Shown here: one piece after another, positions 6,333 to 14,800 of the stretch
Position numbering within the stretch: the stretch's first letter is position 1
Layout: every line of letters starts with the position of its first letter
Virus record (IMG/VR): IMGVR_UViG_3300021088_000008
Coordinates: 1 to 64,000 of that record
Length of the DNA: 64,000 bases
Source of the DNA: a virus
Strand: one strand, 5' to 3'
Translations under genes and position numbers: made by a program
The notes under the pieces: generated by a model
The model's input: only the letters and a program-made list of their open reading frames with translations
Database searches by the model: none
Told to the model about the DNA's origin: nothing

Positions 6333-6781
6333 TGCCGTTCGAAGAGCTTGAGACGATCACCCGGGCGAATGCGCCGCCGATGGCGACGATCTCTTACAGC
6401 TTGGCCTACAAGGGATCGAAACGGCCAGATAGAGGCGACAGAAAACCGCGCCTCCTCATCACGATCCCGACGACGTTATGCGGGGCCTCAAAATCCGAAA
6501 CGTTTCGGCTGTTGATCGGAACTGGACCCGATGCCGGAAAGCTCATGATCAAAGGTGATAACGTTTCCCGTGATGGCGGTGTCGCGCCAGCTCAATTGGC
6601 GCATTTCTTTCGCTGGAACTTCGGTTTTGTCCCGCGGCTCGGCGATGATCTTTTCGAGGGCGAAAAGCGGCCCGTAAAGAAAATCTCGGATGAGGTATTC
6701 GAAATCTCGGTTCCGGTGAGTTGGTTCGAGGGGGCGATCGAGGAAATCCCGTCGATCCTGAAAAAGACCAAGGTGGCGTAA
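6332..6781 (+). CDS. hypothetical protein, 149 aa
   Basis: Starts in an overlap with the previous stop and ends in TAATG with the J-domain gene. Mixed alpha/beta with a repeated beta pattern (RLLIGTGPDAGKLMIKGD) and a Trp/Phe-rich centre (LAHFFRWNFGFVP). I recognise no domain. Its translational coupling to the J-domain protein suggests a shared process. Confidence 0.65.
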   Translation: MPFEELETITRANAPPMATISYSLAYKGSKRPDRGDRKPRLLITIPTTLCGASKSETFRLLIGTGPDAGKLMIKGDNVSRDGGVAPAQLAHFFRWNFGFVPRLGDDLFEGEKRPVKKISDEVFEISVPVSWFEGAIEEIPSILKKTKVA

Positions 6782-7452
6782 TGGACCTGAACCCCTACGA
6801 CGAGCTCGGCGTGGCGCGCGATGCGACCGAGGCGGAAGTCCGCAAGGCCTATCGCAAGAAGGCCAAGTCGACGCATCCGGATAGCGGGGGAGATCCCGCG
6901 GAATGGTCGCGCGTCTGCACATCGCTCGTAGTCCTGACCGATCCAAAGAAGCGCAAGACCTTCGACGACACCGGCCGCATTGAGGAGAATCGCCCGGACA
7001 ACGATCGCGCGGCCGCGCTGCAGATCATCGAAATGCACATGGGCACGATCTGCAACGAGTTCATCCAGAGCGGCTTCCTGCCCGATCGCGACCCGCGCCG
7101 CATTGACGTCATCAAGGTGATTCGCCACAAGGTGACATCTGAGATCGCTGAGGCCAAGGTCGGCATCAAGGGCGGCGAGAAGGTCATTGCGTTCATGCGC
7201 GACATGGCGAAGCGATTCACCCAGGCCAAGACGGCTACGGCAGGCGAGCCCGATCCGATCGGTCGCGGCCTCGAGCTACAGATCAGAAACGCCGAGGAGC
7301 AGATCGCCGGCATCCGGGCCAATGTGCGCCAGCGCGAGTTGGTCCTGACGATCCTGGATGGCTACCGGTTTGAGATGGATCGGCGCGGCCCCGAAAATCC
7401 GATGCGGGAATACAACGAGTATAGCCTCAAGTTCGGGATTTTTCCGTCGTGA
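6781..7452 (+). CDS. J-domain (DnaJ-like) protein, 223 aa
   Basis: Residues 4-65 form a J domain: NPYDELGVARDATEAEVRK, YRKKAKSTHPD with the invariant HPD at 32-34, and a helix IV region ending KRKTFDDTG. J domains stimulate the ATPase of Hsp70 (DnaK). The remaining 150 residues are helical and acidic/basic mixed, without the Gly/Phe-rich region or zinc finger of DnaJ, so this is a class III type. It may recruit host DnaK to phage replication or assembly complexes. It overlaps the genes on both sides by 1-4 bases. Confidence 0.85.
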   Translation: MDLNPYDELGVARDATEAEVRKAYRKKAKSTHPDSGGDPAEWSRVCTSLVVLTDPKKRKTFDDTGRIEENRPDNDRAAALQIIEMHMGTICNEFIQSGFLPDRDPRRIDVIKVIRHKVTSEIAEAKVGIKGGEKVIAFMRDMAKRFTQAKTATAGEPDPIGRGLELQIRNAEEQIAGIRANVRQRELVLTILDGYRFEMDRRGPENPMREYNEYSLKFGIFPS

Positions 7453-7739
7453 AGAAGCCGCGCGCCGACATGCTGACCAAGCCGAGGCGCCAAAGCTATT
7501 GCGATGACTGGAGTTGCCCAGCCGCGCGATCCTGCGCGAATCACTTCGGGAGATCGTTAGCATATGCTCGAATGAGCTTTCATCATCCTAAGACCGAACA
7601 TGGCTCCGGTACGCCATACGATCGGCACGCGAGCGAGGACCGGCAATCATGTTCCGCCTACCGGTTCGATCGACAGAAGGAATGGCTCAAGATCGAGCCG
7701 TGGCAGACCTCGCATCGCGAGCCTGGGCTCCCCCAATGA
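7449..7739 (+). CDS. Cys/His-containing small protein, 96 aa
   Basis: GTG start within the previous stop. The motif YCDDWSCPAARSCANHFG followed by RSLAYARM is typical of a small phage family of unknown role; Cys and His could bind a metal. The C-terminal third is His/Arg/Trp-rich. Confidence 0.65.
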   Translation: MKKPRADMLTKPRRQSYCDDWSCPAARSCANHFGRSLAYARMSFHHPKTEHGSGTPYDRHASEDRQSCSAYRFDRQKEWLKIEPWQTSHREPGLPQ

Positions 7740-7993
7740 AGAAGCCAGCCGATCGCCCCGAGATGCCAACCCCAAAGCAGCGGCGCCCTTCTCCGCAGCA
7801 CGCCGGCAATATCCCGAAGCTCTGCTCGAACTGCCAGCACTTCCTGCCGAGCAAGTCCAGCCGATACCGCGGTGACTGCCGCAACGGCATCTCGGGGCGC
7901 CTGACCACCGACGCCGGCGAGAAGTGCGAATACGGATTTTACCCGTCGGTTGAGCGGTTCCCGCTGCGCGCCGGGCCCGGGGGCGTCAGGTGA
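7736..7993 (+). CDS. Cys-rich small protein, 85 aa
   Basis: The start overlaps the previous gene. After a basic Pro-rich N-terminus it has CSNCQHFLPSKSSRYRGDC and then DAGEKCEYGFYPSV, four cysteines that probably hold a zinc. Similar short zinc proteins are common in phage early operons. No enzyme motif seen. Confidence 0.65.
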   Translation: MKKPADRPEMPTPKQRRPSPQHAGNIPKLCSNCQHFLPSKSSRYRGDCRNGISGRLTTDAGEKCEYGFYPSVERFPLRAGPGGVR

Positions 7994-8283
7994 GCGACCG
8001 AATCGGATGCTGCATCCCTTTCTGTCGTCGTACTGTAGATGCCGATCGCTTCAAGGGACAGGAAATCATTTGCGGGAAGCATTGGCGGATGGCGTCTCCA
8101 ACATTCCGCCGGCGACATAGCCGATTATTTCGACGATATCGGCGCCTTTTCGGTGATAATGGATTCTGGCACTTTCCGCCCGGATCTCCAGCCCGACTCG
8201 AAGCTGTCAGATTGCATAGGTTGCTTGAAACATTGTGGGAACGCTGCAAGCGCCAAGCAACCGAGATCGCTGCGGGGATCTGA
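7990..8283 (+). CDS. small Cys/Arg-rich hypothetical protein, 97 aa
   Basis: GTG start overlapping the previous stop. N-terminus has RIGCCIPFCRR and later IICGKHWRM, a possible metal site, followed by a strongly basic helix (FRRRHSRLFRRYRRLF). This suggests nucleic-acid binding. It immediately precedes an HNH nuclease gene. Confidence 0.65.
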   Translation: MSDRIGCCIPFCRRTVDADRFKGQEIICGKHWRMASPTFRRRHSRLFRRYRRLFGDNGFWHFPPGSPARLEAVRLHRLLETLWERCKRQATEIAAGI

Positions 8284-8612
8284 TGACGAAGCCGTTTGTC
8301 AGGTCCCGCCGGCAGAACGGCAAGCTCTGCACATATTGCGCGCGGCCGATGAGCACCGACGTTCCGCTGCTCTACCCCACACGGGATCACGTCGAGCCGA
8401 GGTCCAAGGGCGGCCGCATCCTGGTTTGGGCATGCGCCACGTGCAACCACGTCAAGCGGGACATGACCGAAGAGCAATGGGCGGTGTACCGATTTGAGCA
8501 TGATTATTGGTGGAGACCGGGCCGGCGCCGAGTGCCTACGAACTGGAGGCCGCATCATCATCGCGAAAATGCCGGCTGCCCAAAGTCTTTCGCCGCCGAG
8601 GAATCCAAGTGA
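8283..8612 (+). CDS. HNH endonuclease, 109 aa, next to terminase
   Basis: A compact HNH domain: CTYCARPM (first zinc pair), then TRDHVEPRSKGGRILVW with the catalytic Asp-His, then CATCNHVKRDMT (second zinc pair and Asn/His). HNH proteins of this type lie beside the terminase in many phages and are needed for efficient cos cleavage or packaging in some of them. The stop overlaps the terminase start by four bases, which supports a packaging role. Confidence 0.8.
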   Translation: MTKPFVRSRRQNGKLCTYCARPMSTDVPLLYPTRDHVEPRSKGGRILVWACATCNHVKRDMTEEQWAVYRFEHDYWWRPGRRRVPTNWRPHHHRENAGCPKSFAAEESK

Positions 8613-10294
8613 ACATCCCCAAGATTGAGTACCAGACCGAGAGCCTCCCGGTTCTGGCGATGAACTGGAAACAGCCGGAATATGCGGCGATCTTCCGGGC
8701 GCGGCTCGAGAACCTCGAAAAGCTCCGCGAGCATCCGGAGCGATTGCCCGAGCTCAAGATCTATTACGCGGCGCACCCGGCCGACTTCATCAACGACTGG
8801 GGTGTAACGCACGACCCCCGCAACGCCGACGTCGGTCTGCCGACGCTGATCCCGTTCATTCTGTTTCCGCGGCAGCGCGAGTGGATTGACTGGGTAATCG
8901 ATCGCTGGAAGAACCGGCGACCCGGCCTGTGCGAGAAATCGCGCGACATGGGGGTGTCGTGGCTGGCGCTGTCGCTGTCCTGCACGCTGTGCCTGTTCAA
9001 CGATGGCGTGGCGATCGGGTTCGGCTCGCGCAAGACGGAATACGTCGACAAGATAGGAACCTACAAACCGCTCTTACCGAAGGGGCGCATGTTCATGGAG
9101 CATCTGCCCGAAGAGTTCCGCGGCGGGTTCGTCCCCTGGCGCGATGCGCCGTACATGCGCATCACGTTCCCAGAGACCGGCTCCATCATCGCTGGCGAAG
9201 GCGGTGATGACATCGGCCGCGGCGATCGAACCACGCTGTATTTTTTCGATGAGGAGGCCCACCACCCGCGCCAGGAGCTCGTAGCAGCTGCTCTATCGCA
9301 GACGACCAATTGCCAGATCGGGATGAGCTCGGTCCGCGGCATGAACAACCTGTTCGCGCAGAAGCGCTGGGGCGGAAAAATCGACGTCTTCATTTTCGAT
9401 TGGCGTGAGGACCCACGCAAAGATGAGGCCTGGTACGAACGCCAGTGCGAAGACTTGGACCCAGTCATCGTCGCCCAGGAGATCGACCGGGACTATTCGG
9501 CCTCGATCCATGGTGTGGTCATCCCGGGCCTGTGGGTGCGCGCGGCGATCGACGCCAAGAAAAAGCTCGGCATCGCGCCATCGGGCAAGAAGGGCGTTGC
9601 GTTCGACGTCGCCGACGAGGGGGACGACAAGAACGCGATCGCGCGCTGCGAGGGGACCGAGGTCGTCGAGACCGACGAATGGAGCGGCAAAGGCGGCGAT
9701 ATCTTCTCGTCGACGGAATACGTCTTCGATGTCTGCGATGAGAACGGATACCCCGAGTTCCGATACGATGCCGACGGCATGGGCGCCGATGTCCGCGGTG
9801 ACGCCCGGGTGATCAACGAGCGCCGCGTCAAGAACAAGGCGCGGGTGATTCGGGCGATCGGCTACCGTGGCTCGGAGAGCGTCTATGACCCTGAAGGGAT
9901 CGTCGAGGGCACCATTGGCTCAGAGGGCGACGCCGGCCGCACCAACCAAGACTATTTCGGGAATCACAAGGCGCAATCGTGGTGGTCGCTACGGAAGCGG
10001 TTCCAGCGGACTTATCGCTGGGTCGAGACCGGCGTGACGTGCGCGCCGGACGATATCATCTCGCTGAATTCCGAGAATCCGAACCTGATGAAGCTCGTCG
10101 CAGAGTTGAGCCAAGCCACGTACAAGCAAAACGAGGTCGGTAAGATCATCATTGAAAAGAAGCCGAATGGCCGGAAGAGCCCGAACCAGGCCGACGCTGT
10201 TGTGATCCATTACGCGCCGATGGAGCAGCCACCGGTCGAGATCACGATGGACATGCTGAGGCAGATCGCGCAGGCAGGCGCACGGAGAAGATAG
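8609..10294 (+). CDS. terL: terminase large subunit, 561 aa
   Basis: ATPase motor plus nuclease that packages DNA into the prohead. The Walker A-like motif of terminases is EKSRDMGVSW (about residues 108-117) and Walker B with catalytic Glu is LYFFDEEAHH (about 210-219). The RNase H-like nuclease follows with Asp residues in AFDVADEG (about 331) and YDADGMGADV (about 386) and a final NQADAVVIHY (about 526). The GTG at 8609 overlaps the HNH gene. Length is normal for the family. Confidence 0.93.
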   Translation: MNIPKIEYQTESLPVLAMNWKQPEYAAIFRARLENLEKLREHPERLPELKIYYAAHPADFINDWGVTHDPRNADVGLPTLIPFILFPRQREWIDWVIDRWKNRRPGLCEKSRDMGVSWLALSLSCTLCLFNDGVAIGFGSRKTEYVDKIGTYKPLLPKGRMFMEHLPEEFRGGFVPWRDAPYMRITFPETGSIIAGEGGDDIGRGDRTTLYFFDEEAHHPRQELVAAALSQTTNCQIGMSSVRGMNNLFAQKRWGGKIDVFIFDWREDPRKDEAWYERQCEDLDPVIVAQEIDRDYSASIHGVVIPGLWVRAAIDAKKKLGIAPSGKKGVAFDVADEGDDKNAIARCEGTEVVETDEWSGKGGDIFSSTEYVFDVCDENGYPEFRYDADGMGADVRGDARVINERRVKNKARVIRAIGYRGSESVYDPEGIVEGTIGSEGDAGRTNQDYFGNHKAQSWWSLRKRFQRTYRWVETGVTCAPDDIISLNSENPNLMKLVAELSQATYKQNEVGKIIIEKKPNGRKSPNQADAVVIHYAPMEQPPVEITMDMLRQIAQAGARRR

Positions 10295-10358
10295 ACATCG
10301 AGGATAAATTTCCCCATAATTGTTCGGATCGTCCCTCTATAAAGAATGGTGACCCCAC

Positions 10359-10658
10359 ATGTCGATTGCTGAAAAAACCTCGGATGCCTGCATGGAACGA
10401 GAGTTGAACCTCTTGGAAGACGGAAAGCTTCCGCCCGACATCTGGATTTCTGATGAAAAATGGTTTCCTTATGCTGTGCCTGGGGCTGTGCATCACATCG
10501 AAGTCGCCAACGCTCGACATTGCACGATAAATATGATCACGCCAAGTAGGTCTGATCCATTGAAGAAATACTCTCAATTCTATCTCTCGATGGTTCAGAT
10601 GGCGAAGAACTTGAAAGACGTCGGACGGCTGAAGTTTCACGGAAGTGCCGAAGGTTGA
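10359..10658 (+). CDS. hypothetical protein, 99 aa
   Basis: Lower GC than its neighbours, with many Lys, Ile and Asn codons. It has a mixed alpha/beta pattern (LPPDIWISDEKWFPYAVPGA) and no clear ribosome binding site. It follows the terminase after a 64-base gap. No known family; possibly a recent insertion. Confidence 0.55.
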   Translation: MSIAEKTSDACMERELNLLEDGKLPPDIWISDEKWFPYAVPGAVHHIEVANARHCTINMITPSRSDPLKKYSQFYLSMVQMAKNLKDVGRLKFHGSAEG

Positions 10659-10783
10659 TCACCGATTCGGAATGGCTGGCGATGCTCGATATCTATCGCG
10701 CCGACGAGAAGCCGGCGCGGAAATCTGGGAATAGGCCGCGCGCGGCGCTGGACACGGGGGACAAATCTCCCTATATCGTTTGA
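10655..10783 (+). CDS. possible 42-aa protein, TTG start
   Basis: A TTG inside the preceding stop starts a short frame reading MITDSEWLAMLDIYRADEKP then a basic tail. The overlap and acidic/hydrophobic N-terminal helix are suggestive, but the evidence is weak and it could be chance. Confidence 0.35.
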   Translation: MITDSEWLAMLDIYRADEKPARKSGNRPRAALDTGDKSPYIV

Positions 10784-11155
10784 CGGCCCAGACGGTAGCC
10801 GACGCACCAAGGCCATTTAGCGGGTAAGTTCGGTGGGACTATCGAGTGCAGCCCCGGCCAGACGAAGGCGACACCGCATTCGATCTCACGCGGTAGAAGA
10901 CCGCGGACCTCCATGCTGGCGGTGGGCCCTCCAAGTCGCCGCTGGCATGGATCAACGAAGGCGGCCGAGAAAGCGCCCCCAGCTCGGCCGCCTTTTTGTT
11001 CCATGTTTCCTCCGTCTAGGAGCTTACGCGCGGAAGGCAAAAGACGGTGCGACACCTGCATAGTGGTGTGGCTTAGGGAAGGACTGGCGGCCTTCGGGTG
11101 CGGCCCAGCGGTGGAGAGAACCGGTCCCTGCTATTCATTTCGGAGCTTGTTCGTC
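10784..11155. other. gene-poor stretch ending in a strong terminator and leader
   Basis: No convincing gene in 372 bases. It contains small hairpins (CGCGGT with ACCGCG near 10890-10906; ACACC with GGTGT near 11050-11070) and the terminator at 10958-10997. The strong terminator without an adjacent gene end hints at a short non-coding transcript from about 10790 to 10997. Confidence 0.4.
10958..10997 (+). terminator. rho-independent terminator
   Basis: GGCGGCCGAG (10960-10969) pairs with CTCGGCCGCC (10983-10992), extended by two A-T pairs, and is followed by TTTTT (10993-10997). This is a perfect 10-base GC-rich stem with a 13-base loop. It would stop rightward transcription from the terminase operon before the portal operon. 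Confidence 0.85.
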
Positions 11156-11368
11156 ATGAAACGGACCCGGAAGTACGTGATCAGACAGAAGCCTAGGCGG
11201 CATGTGTCGGTTTCGGTTGCTGCGGCGAAGAAGGGCTGGCGCACTCGGCGTAAGCTCGCGCGGGCGGCGCCGCCTATTCTGCTCCGCCTGCTGGACGAGG
11301 TTCAAGCCGAAAGACGACGGGGACGCGGCCTGACCCGCCGGCTTGAATCCATCCGACTTTGCAGATAG
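11156..11368 (+). CDS. small, very basic protein, 70 aa
   Basis: The ATG at 11156 follows CGGAG. The product is full of Arg and Lys (MKRTRKYVIRQKPRRHVSVS, later RRGRGLTRRL) with an amphipathic middle. Nucleic-acid binding is plausible. Isolated between two gene-poor regions. Confidence 0.5.
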   Translation: MKRTRKYVIRQKPRRHVSVSVAAAKKGWRTRRKLARAAPPILLRLLDEVQAERRRGRGLTRRLESIRLCR

Positions 11369-11407
11369 AAAAAGAAAGCCCGGCTCGAGTTTGCGACTCG
11401 GCCGGGC
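11367..11407 (-). terminator. hairpin with T run on the minus strand
   Basis: GCCCGGC (11378-11384), bulged T, CGAGT, loop TTGCG, ACTCG, GCCGGGC (11401-11407). Read leftward it is followed by TTTCTTTTTCT, a good rho-independent terminator for transcription coming from the right. On the + strand it is only a hairpin after the gene ending at 11368. Confidence 0.6.
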
Positions 11408-11493
11408 AAATCCGCAGGCATCCTTGGCAGGGTTTGCGGAAGTTGGTCAGATCTTTGAATAGACGCAAGCATGCTCTTTTTCAAGATCAAAAT

Positions 11494-11519
11494 GTTCAAA
11501 AATGTTCAAAAAGTTCAAA
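11494..11519 (+). repeat. GTTCAAA cluster A (three copies)
   Basis: Copies at 11494-11500, 11504-11510 and 11513-11519, spaced 10 and 9 bases, about one helical turn apart. The first two are exact 10-base tandem repeats AATGTTCAAA. Confidence 0.8.
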
Positions 11520-11856
11520 GATGCCTGCCAGCCCGGCTATCGCCGATTGAGCCTCGGATCATCCTTCATCGCAAAGCGAGCCTCGCCGTAGAACGGAGCG
11601 AGGGAGTAACGGCGAGCGGGAACTTCACCTTCCGACCGCGATCGATTGCCGCCAAGGGGATCGATCGGAAACTGAGGCAAGTACGGCATTTTTGTTTCCT
11701 GTTTGCGGGAGAGTGATTCGCAAGCCCGGGCGGCTGGCCCCCGATATCACGGGCACCTCAGCTCTACTCGCTGCCACCCTCGGGGTGGAATGCTTGGTAC
11801 CTCAACCGCATGGCATAGATGCCGGGTCTTGCGGAAGGACGGCTATGCCTTTAACA

Positions 11857-11882
11857 GTTCAAAGAATGTTCAAATGTTCAAA
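11857..11882 (+). repeat. GTTCAAA cluster B (three copies) before portal start
   Basis: Copies at 11857-11863, 11868-11874 and 11876-11882, ending 14 bases before the portal ATG and covering the place where its ribosome binding site would be. Confidence 0.8.
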
Positions 11883-11896
11883 GCCGGGGTGATTCG

Positions 11897-14800
11897 ATGG
11901 CGCGCGGCGGATTTCGGAAAAACAGCGGACCGAAGCTTGATGCAGATGGAAAGGCATTGAAGCCGTACAAGCGTCGCGATGGGGAAAGTTCAGAGAGTTC
12001 AAACGGGGAAAGTTCAAACGTTGTTCAAATGCGTGCGGCCAAGGCTGTGCCGGCCGAGCCAAAGGCCGAAGATGACCCTGCGATCAATCCCCGCGCCTGG
12101 GCGATGATGCTCCCTGAGATCGAGGAGATCAGCCGGCGGTATTCGGCGAAGAAAGAGCGGACGTCGGCCGACAACCCGTTCCAACTGCCAGCGTTCCCCA
12201 AGGCCGCGGTTCCATCCGATCCCAAGCTGCTGATGGCGCAGGACAGCGCCCTAACGGCAAATCTGGGGTTCGCCTCGAATCAGTGGCTCGCCGGCGGCGA
12301 TGGCGGGTTCGCCGGCGAAGGGTTCATGTTCTTGGGCTACACCTACCTGTCGGAGCTCGCGCTGCGCCCCGAGTACCGCGTCATGGCCGAGACGATCGCG
12401 GATGATGCGACCCGGAAATGGATTGATTTCGACGTCGTTGGCGATGAGAAGACGCAGCAGGAGGACCGCGAGAAGGACCCGGCCGGCTACGACGAGCGCA
12501 TGGCCGATCCAGACGAGCGCAAGAAGCGCGTCAACGGCGCCGGCAAGACGGACAAGGTCAAGGCGCTGCAGGACGACCAGCTGCGCCTGGCGGTCCGCGA
12601 CCGCTATTACGAGCAGGCGCGCAACGGCGGATTCTTCGGCCGCAGCCATCTCTTCCACGACATCCGAACCAACGATTCGGACGACATCAACGTCGAGGAG
12701 CTCAAGAACCCGATCGGGAATGGCCGCGACGCGCTCAGCAAGACCAAGGTTCCGATAGGATCGTTCAAGGCGCTGAAGACGATCGAGCCCATGTGGGCCT
12801 ACCCGCTGATGTACAACGCCGCATATCCGTGGCGCCAGGACTGGTACAATCCGCAAGTCTGGTACGTGAACGGCCAGGAGTTTCACGGCTCGCGGTTGCT
12901 GACATTCATTCCGCATCCGGTGCCGGACATGCTCAAGCCGGCCTACGCGTTCGGCGGGCTCAGCCTAACCCAGATGGCGAAGCCGTATGTCGACCGCTGG
13001 GTCACCACCGTCTCGAGCGTGAACGCGCTGATCCACTCGTTCTCGGTCATGGTTCTCGCGACCGATCTGTCGACGCTGATGCAGCCAGGCAACATGGCCG
13101 CACTGATGGCGCGCCTCGCGATGTTTAATATGTTGCGCGATAATCAGGGCGTTTTTGCCATCAACAACAAGACTGAGGACTTCAAGAACGTCTCGGCCTC
13201 GCTGGCCGGCTTGCACGAGCTCCAAGCGCAAAGTCAGGAGCATATGTGTGTTCAGGCCGGAACCCTAATCGAGACGGACCGCGGTCCAGTCCCGATTGAG
13301 GGCATGACCACAAATGATCAGGTGTTGACCCGTAATGGCTTTGCTTCTATCAACTGGATAGGAGTTACCGGGCACGTCGACACTTTGATCAGAATCGAGG
13401 CTGGCGACTCCATTATCTCGGTCACGAAAGAGCACCCGATATGGTCGGAGACAGCCGACGATTTTGTCGCTGCGAAGAATGTGAATCCTTCCCACCGCCT
13501 CTTCGTGCTCGAAACCGTAAGCCCGGGAAATATGGGTCGTCCATCGCTTGGCGAGGTCGATGGTGGTGGCATACGAAAGAGGGCTATTACCGCGGTCCTA
13601 TCCCGGACGGCTATGAAATCCATCATGGCGATGAGGATGGCACCAACAACGAATGGGGCAATCTTGAGTTGCTCACCTATTCAGAACATCAGGCTCGCCA
13701 CATTCGGATTGGATTCAACGTCTACGATCGAACATACGCGAAAAAATGCGTGGTTTGCGGCGATGGTTTCACGAGCGTTTTCGTGGGTGAGAGATCTCGG
13801 TATTGCTCTCAATCCTGCAAATCAAAAGCCCTCAAAATTCGACGTGGCTGGAAACCTAGGCGGGATCCGAAGCGGTGCGAATGTTGCGGAGATATGTTCA
13901 CGCCAATACGTAAAAGCACCACTAGATTTTGTTCTGACAGATGCTATCAGCGCGACGGATACCGGAAACGCCGTGGCTCACTCGACAAGAGATGCCTCCA
14001 TTGCGGCGGGAAATTCACCCCAAAGCGAATCGATTGCAGATGCTGTTCTCCTGCGTGCAACCGCTCGCTCATTAACCAAAATCGGCGCGTTCAACGTGCC
14101 GCGACAGCCCGTCTATAACATCTCAGTTGCGAACGGATTTTTGCCAGAATTCTTCGCCAACGGAATCCTTGTTCATAATTGCTCCGTCAATCGGATCCCG
14201 CTCGTCAAGTTCACTGGAATCCAGCCTGCTGGGCTGAATGCATCGTCGGAAGGCGAGCTTGAGTGTTATGACACTACCATTGAGGGCTATCAGGCGCGCG
14301 TCCTCGACGGCAACCTGAGAACCACCATTAACCTCGAGCAACTCTCGTTGTGGGGCGAAATAGATCCGGAAATTACGCACCGATGGGAAAAGTTGCGACC
14401 GATTACGGAAGCCGAGCGCGGCCAGAAGCAAAAGGACGACGCGGACACCCGTGAGAAGTACGTCGACATGGGTTCGTTCTCGCCGCAGGAGATCCGCAAG
14501 ATCGCGATCGAGGATCCGGAGTTGCCGTTTGGGGGGTTGGATCCGGATGACGTTCCGAAGCCGCCGGCGGAGGAGGGCCTGCTCGGGCCTGGCGCGGGCG
14601 CCGCGGCGACCGAGTTCGAGAAAGAGGCCAGCGGCCAGGGCGGCGACAAGCCCGACAAGGGAGGCGGGGCTAGCGATGCCGTCCTCCCTTTCCTCGCGGG
14701 CGACGCTGAGTTCGTGGAATCGGACCACCCGCGCGCGCCAGACGGCAAGTTCGGAAGTGGCGGGGGAGCATCAGCGCCGGCCGAGCATCCCCATGGGAGC

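Larger units (their letters stand above)
11369..11896. other. gene-poor region with inverted repeats and heptamer clusters
   Basis: No convincing gene in 528 bases between the small basic gene and the portal. It holds a hairpin at 11378-11407, CTCGCCGT/ACGGCGAG (11582-11589 with 11609-11616), CGATCGAT/ATCGATCG (11639-11646 with 11660-11667), GGCATAG/CTATGCC (11812-11818 with 11843-11849), and two GTTCAAA clusters. This is the most repeat-dense non-coding stretch in the window. Confidence 0.6.

Noticed and set aside
11692-11892. Short plus-strand frames over the GTTCAAA clusters
   Set aside because: They read through inverted repeats and heptamers and lack start signals; the region behaves as non-coding.
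12251-12916. Minus-strand open frame inside the portal
   Set aside because: Shadow in a region where portal motifs are clear.
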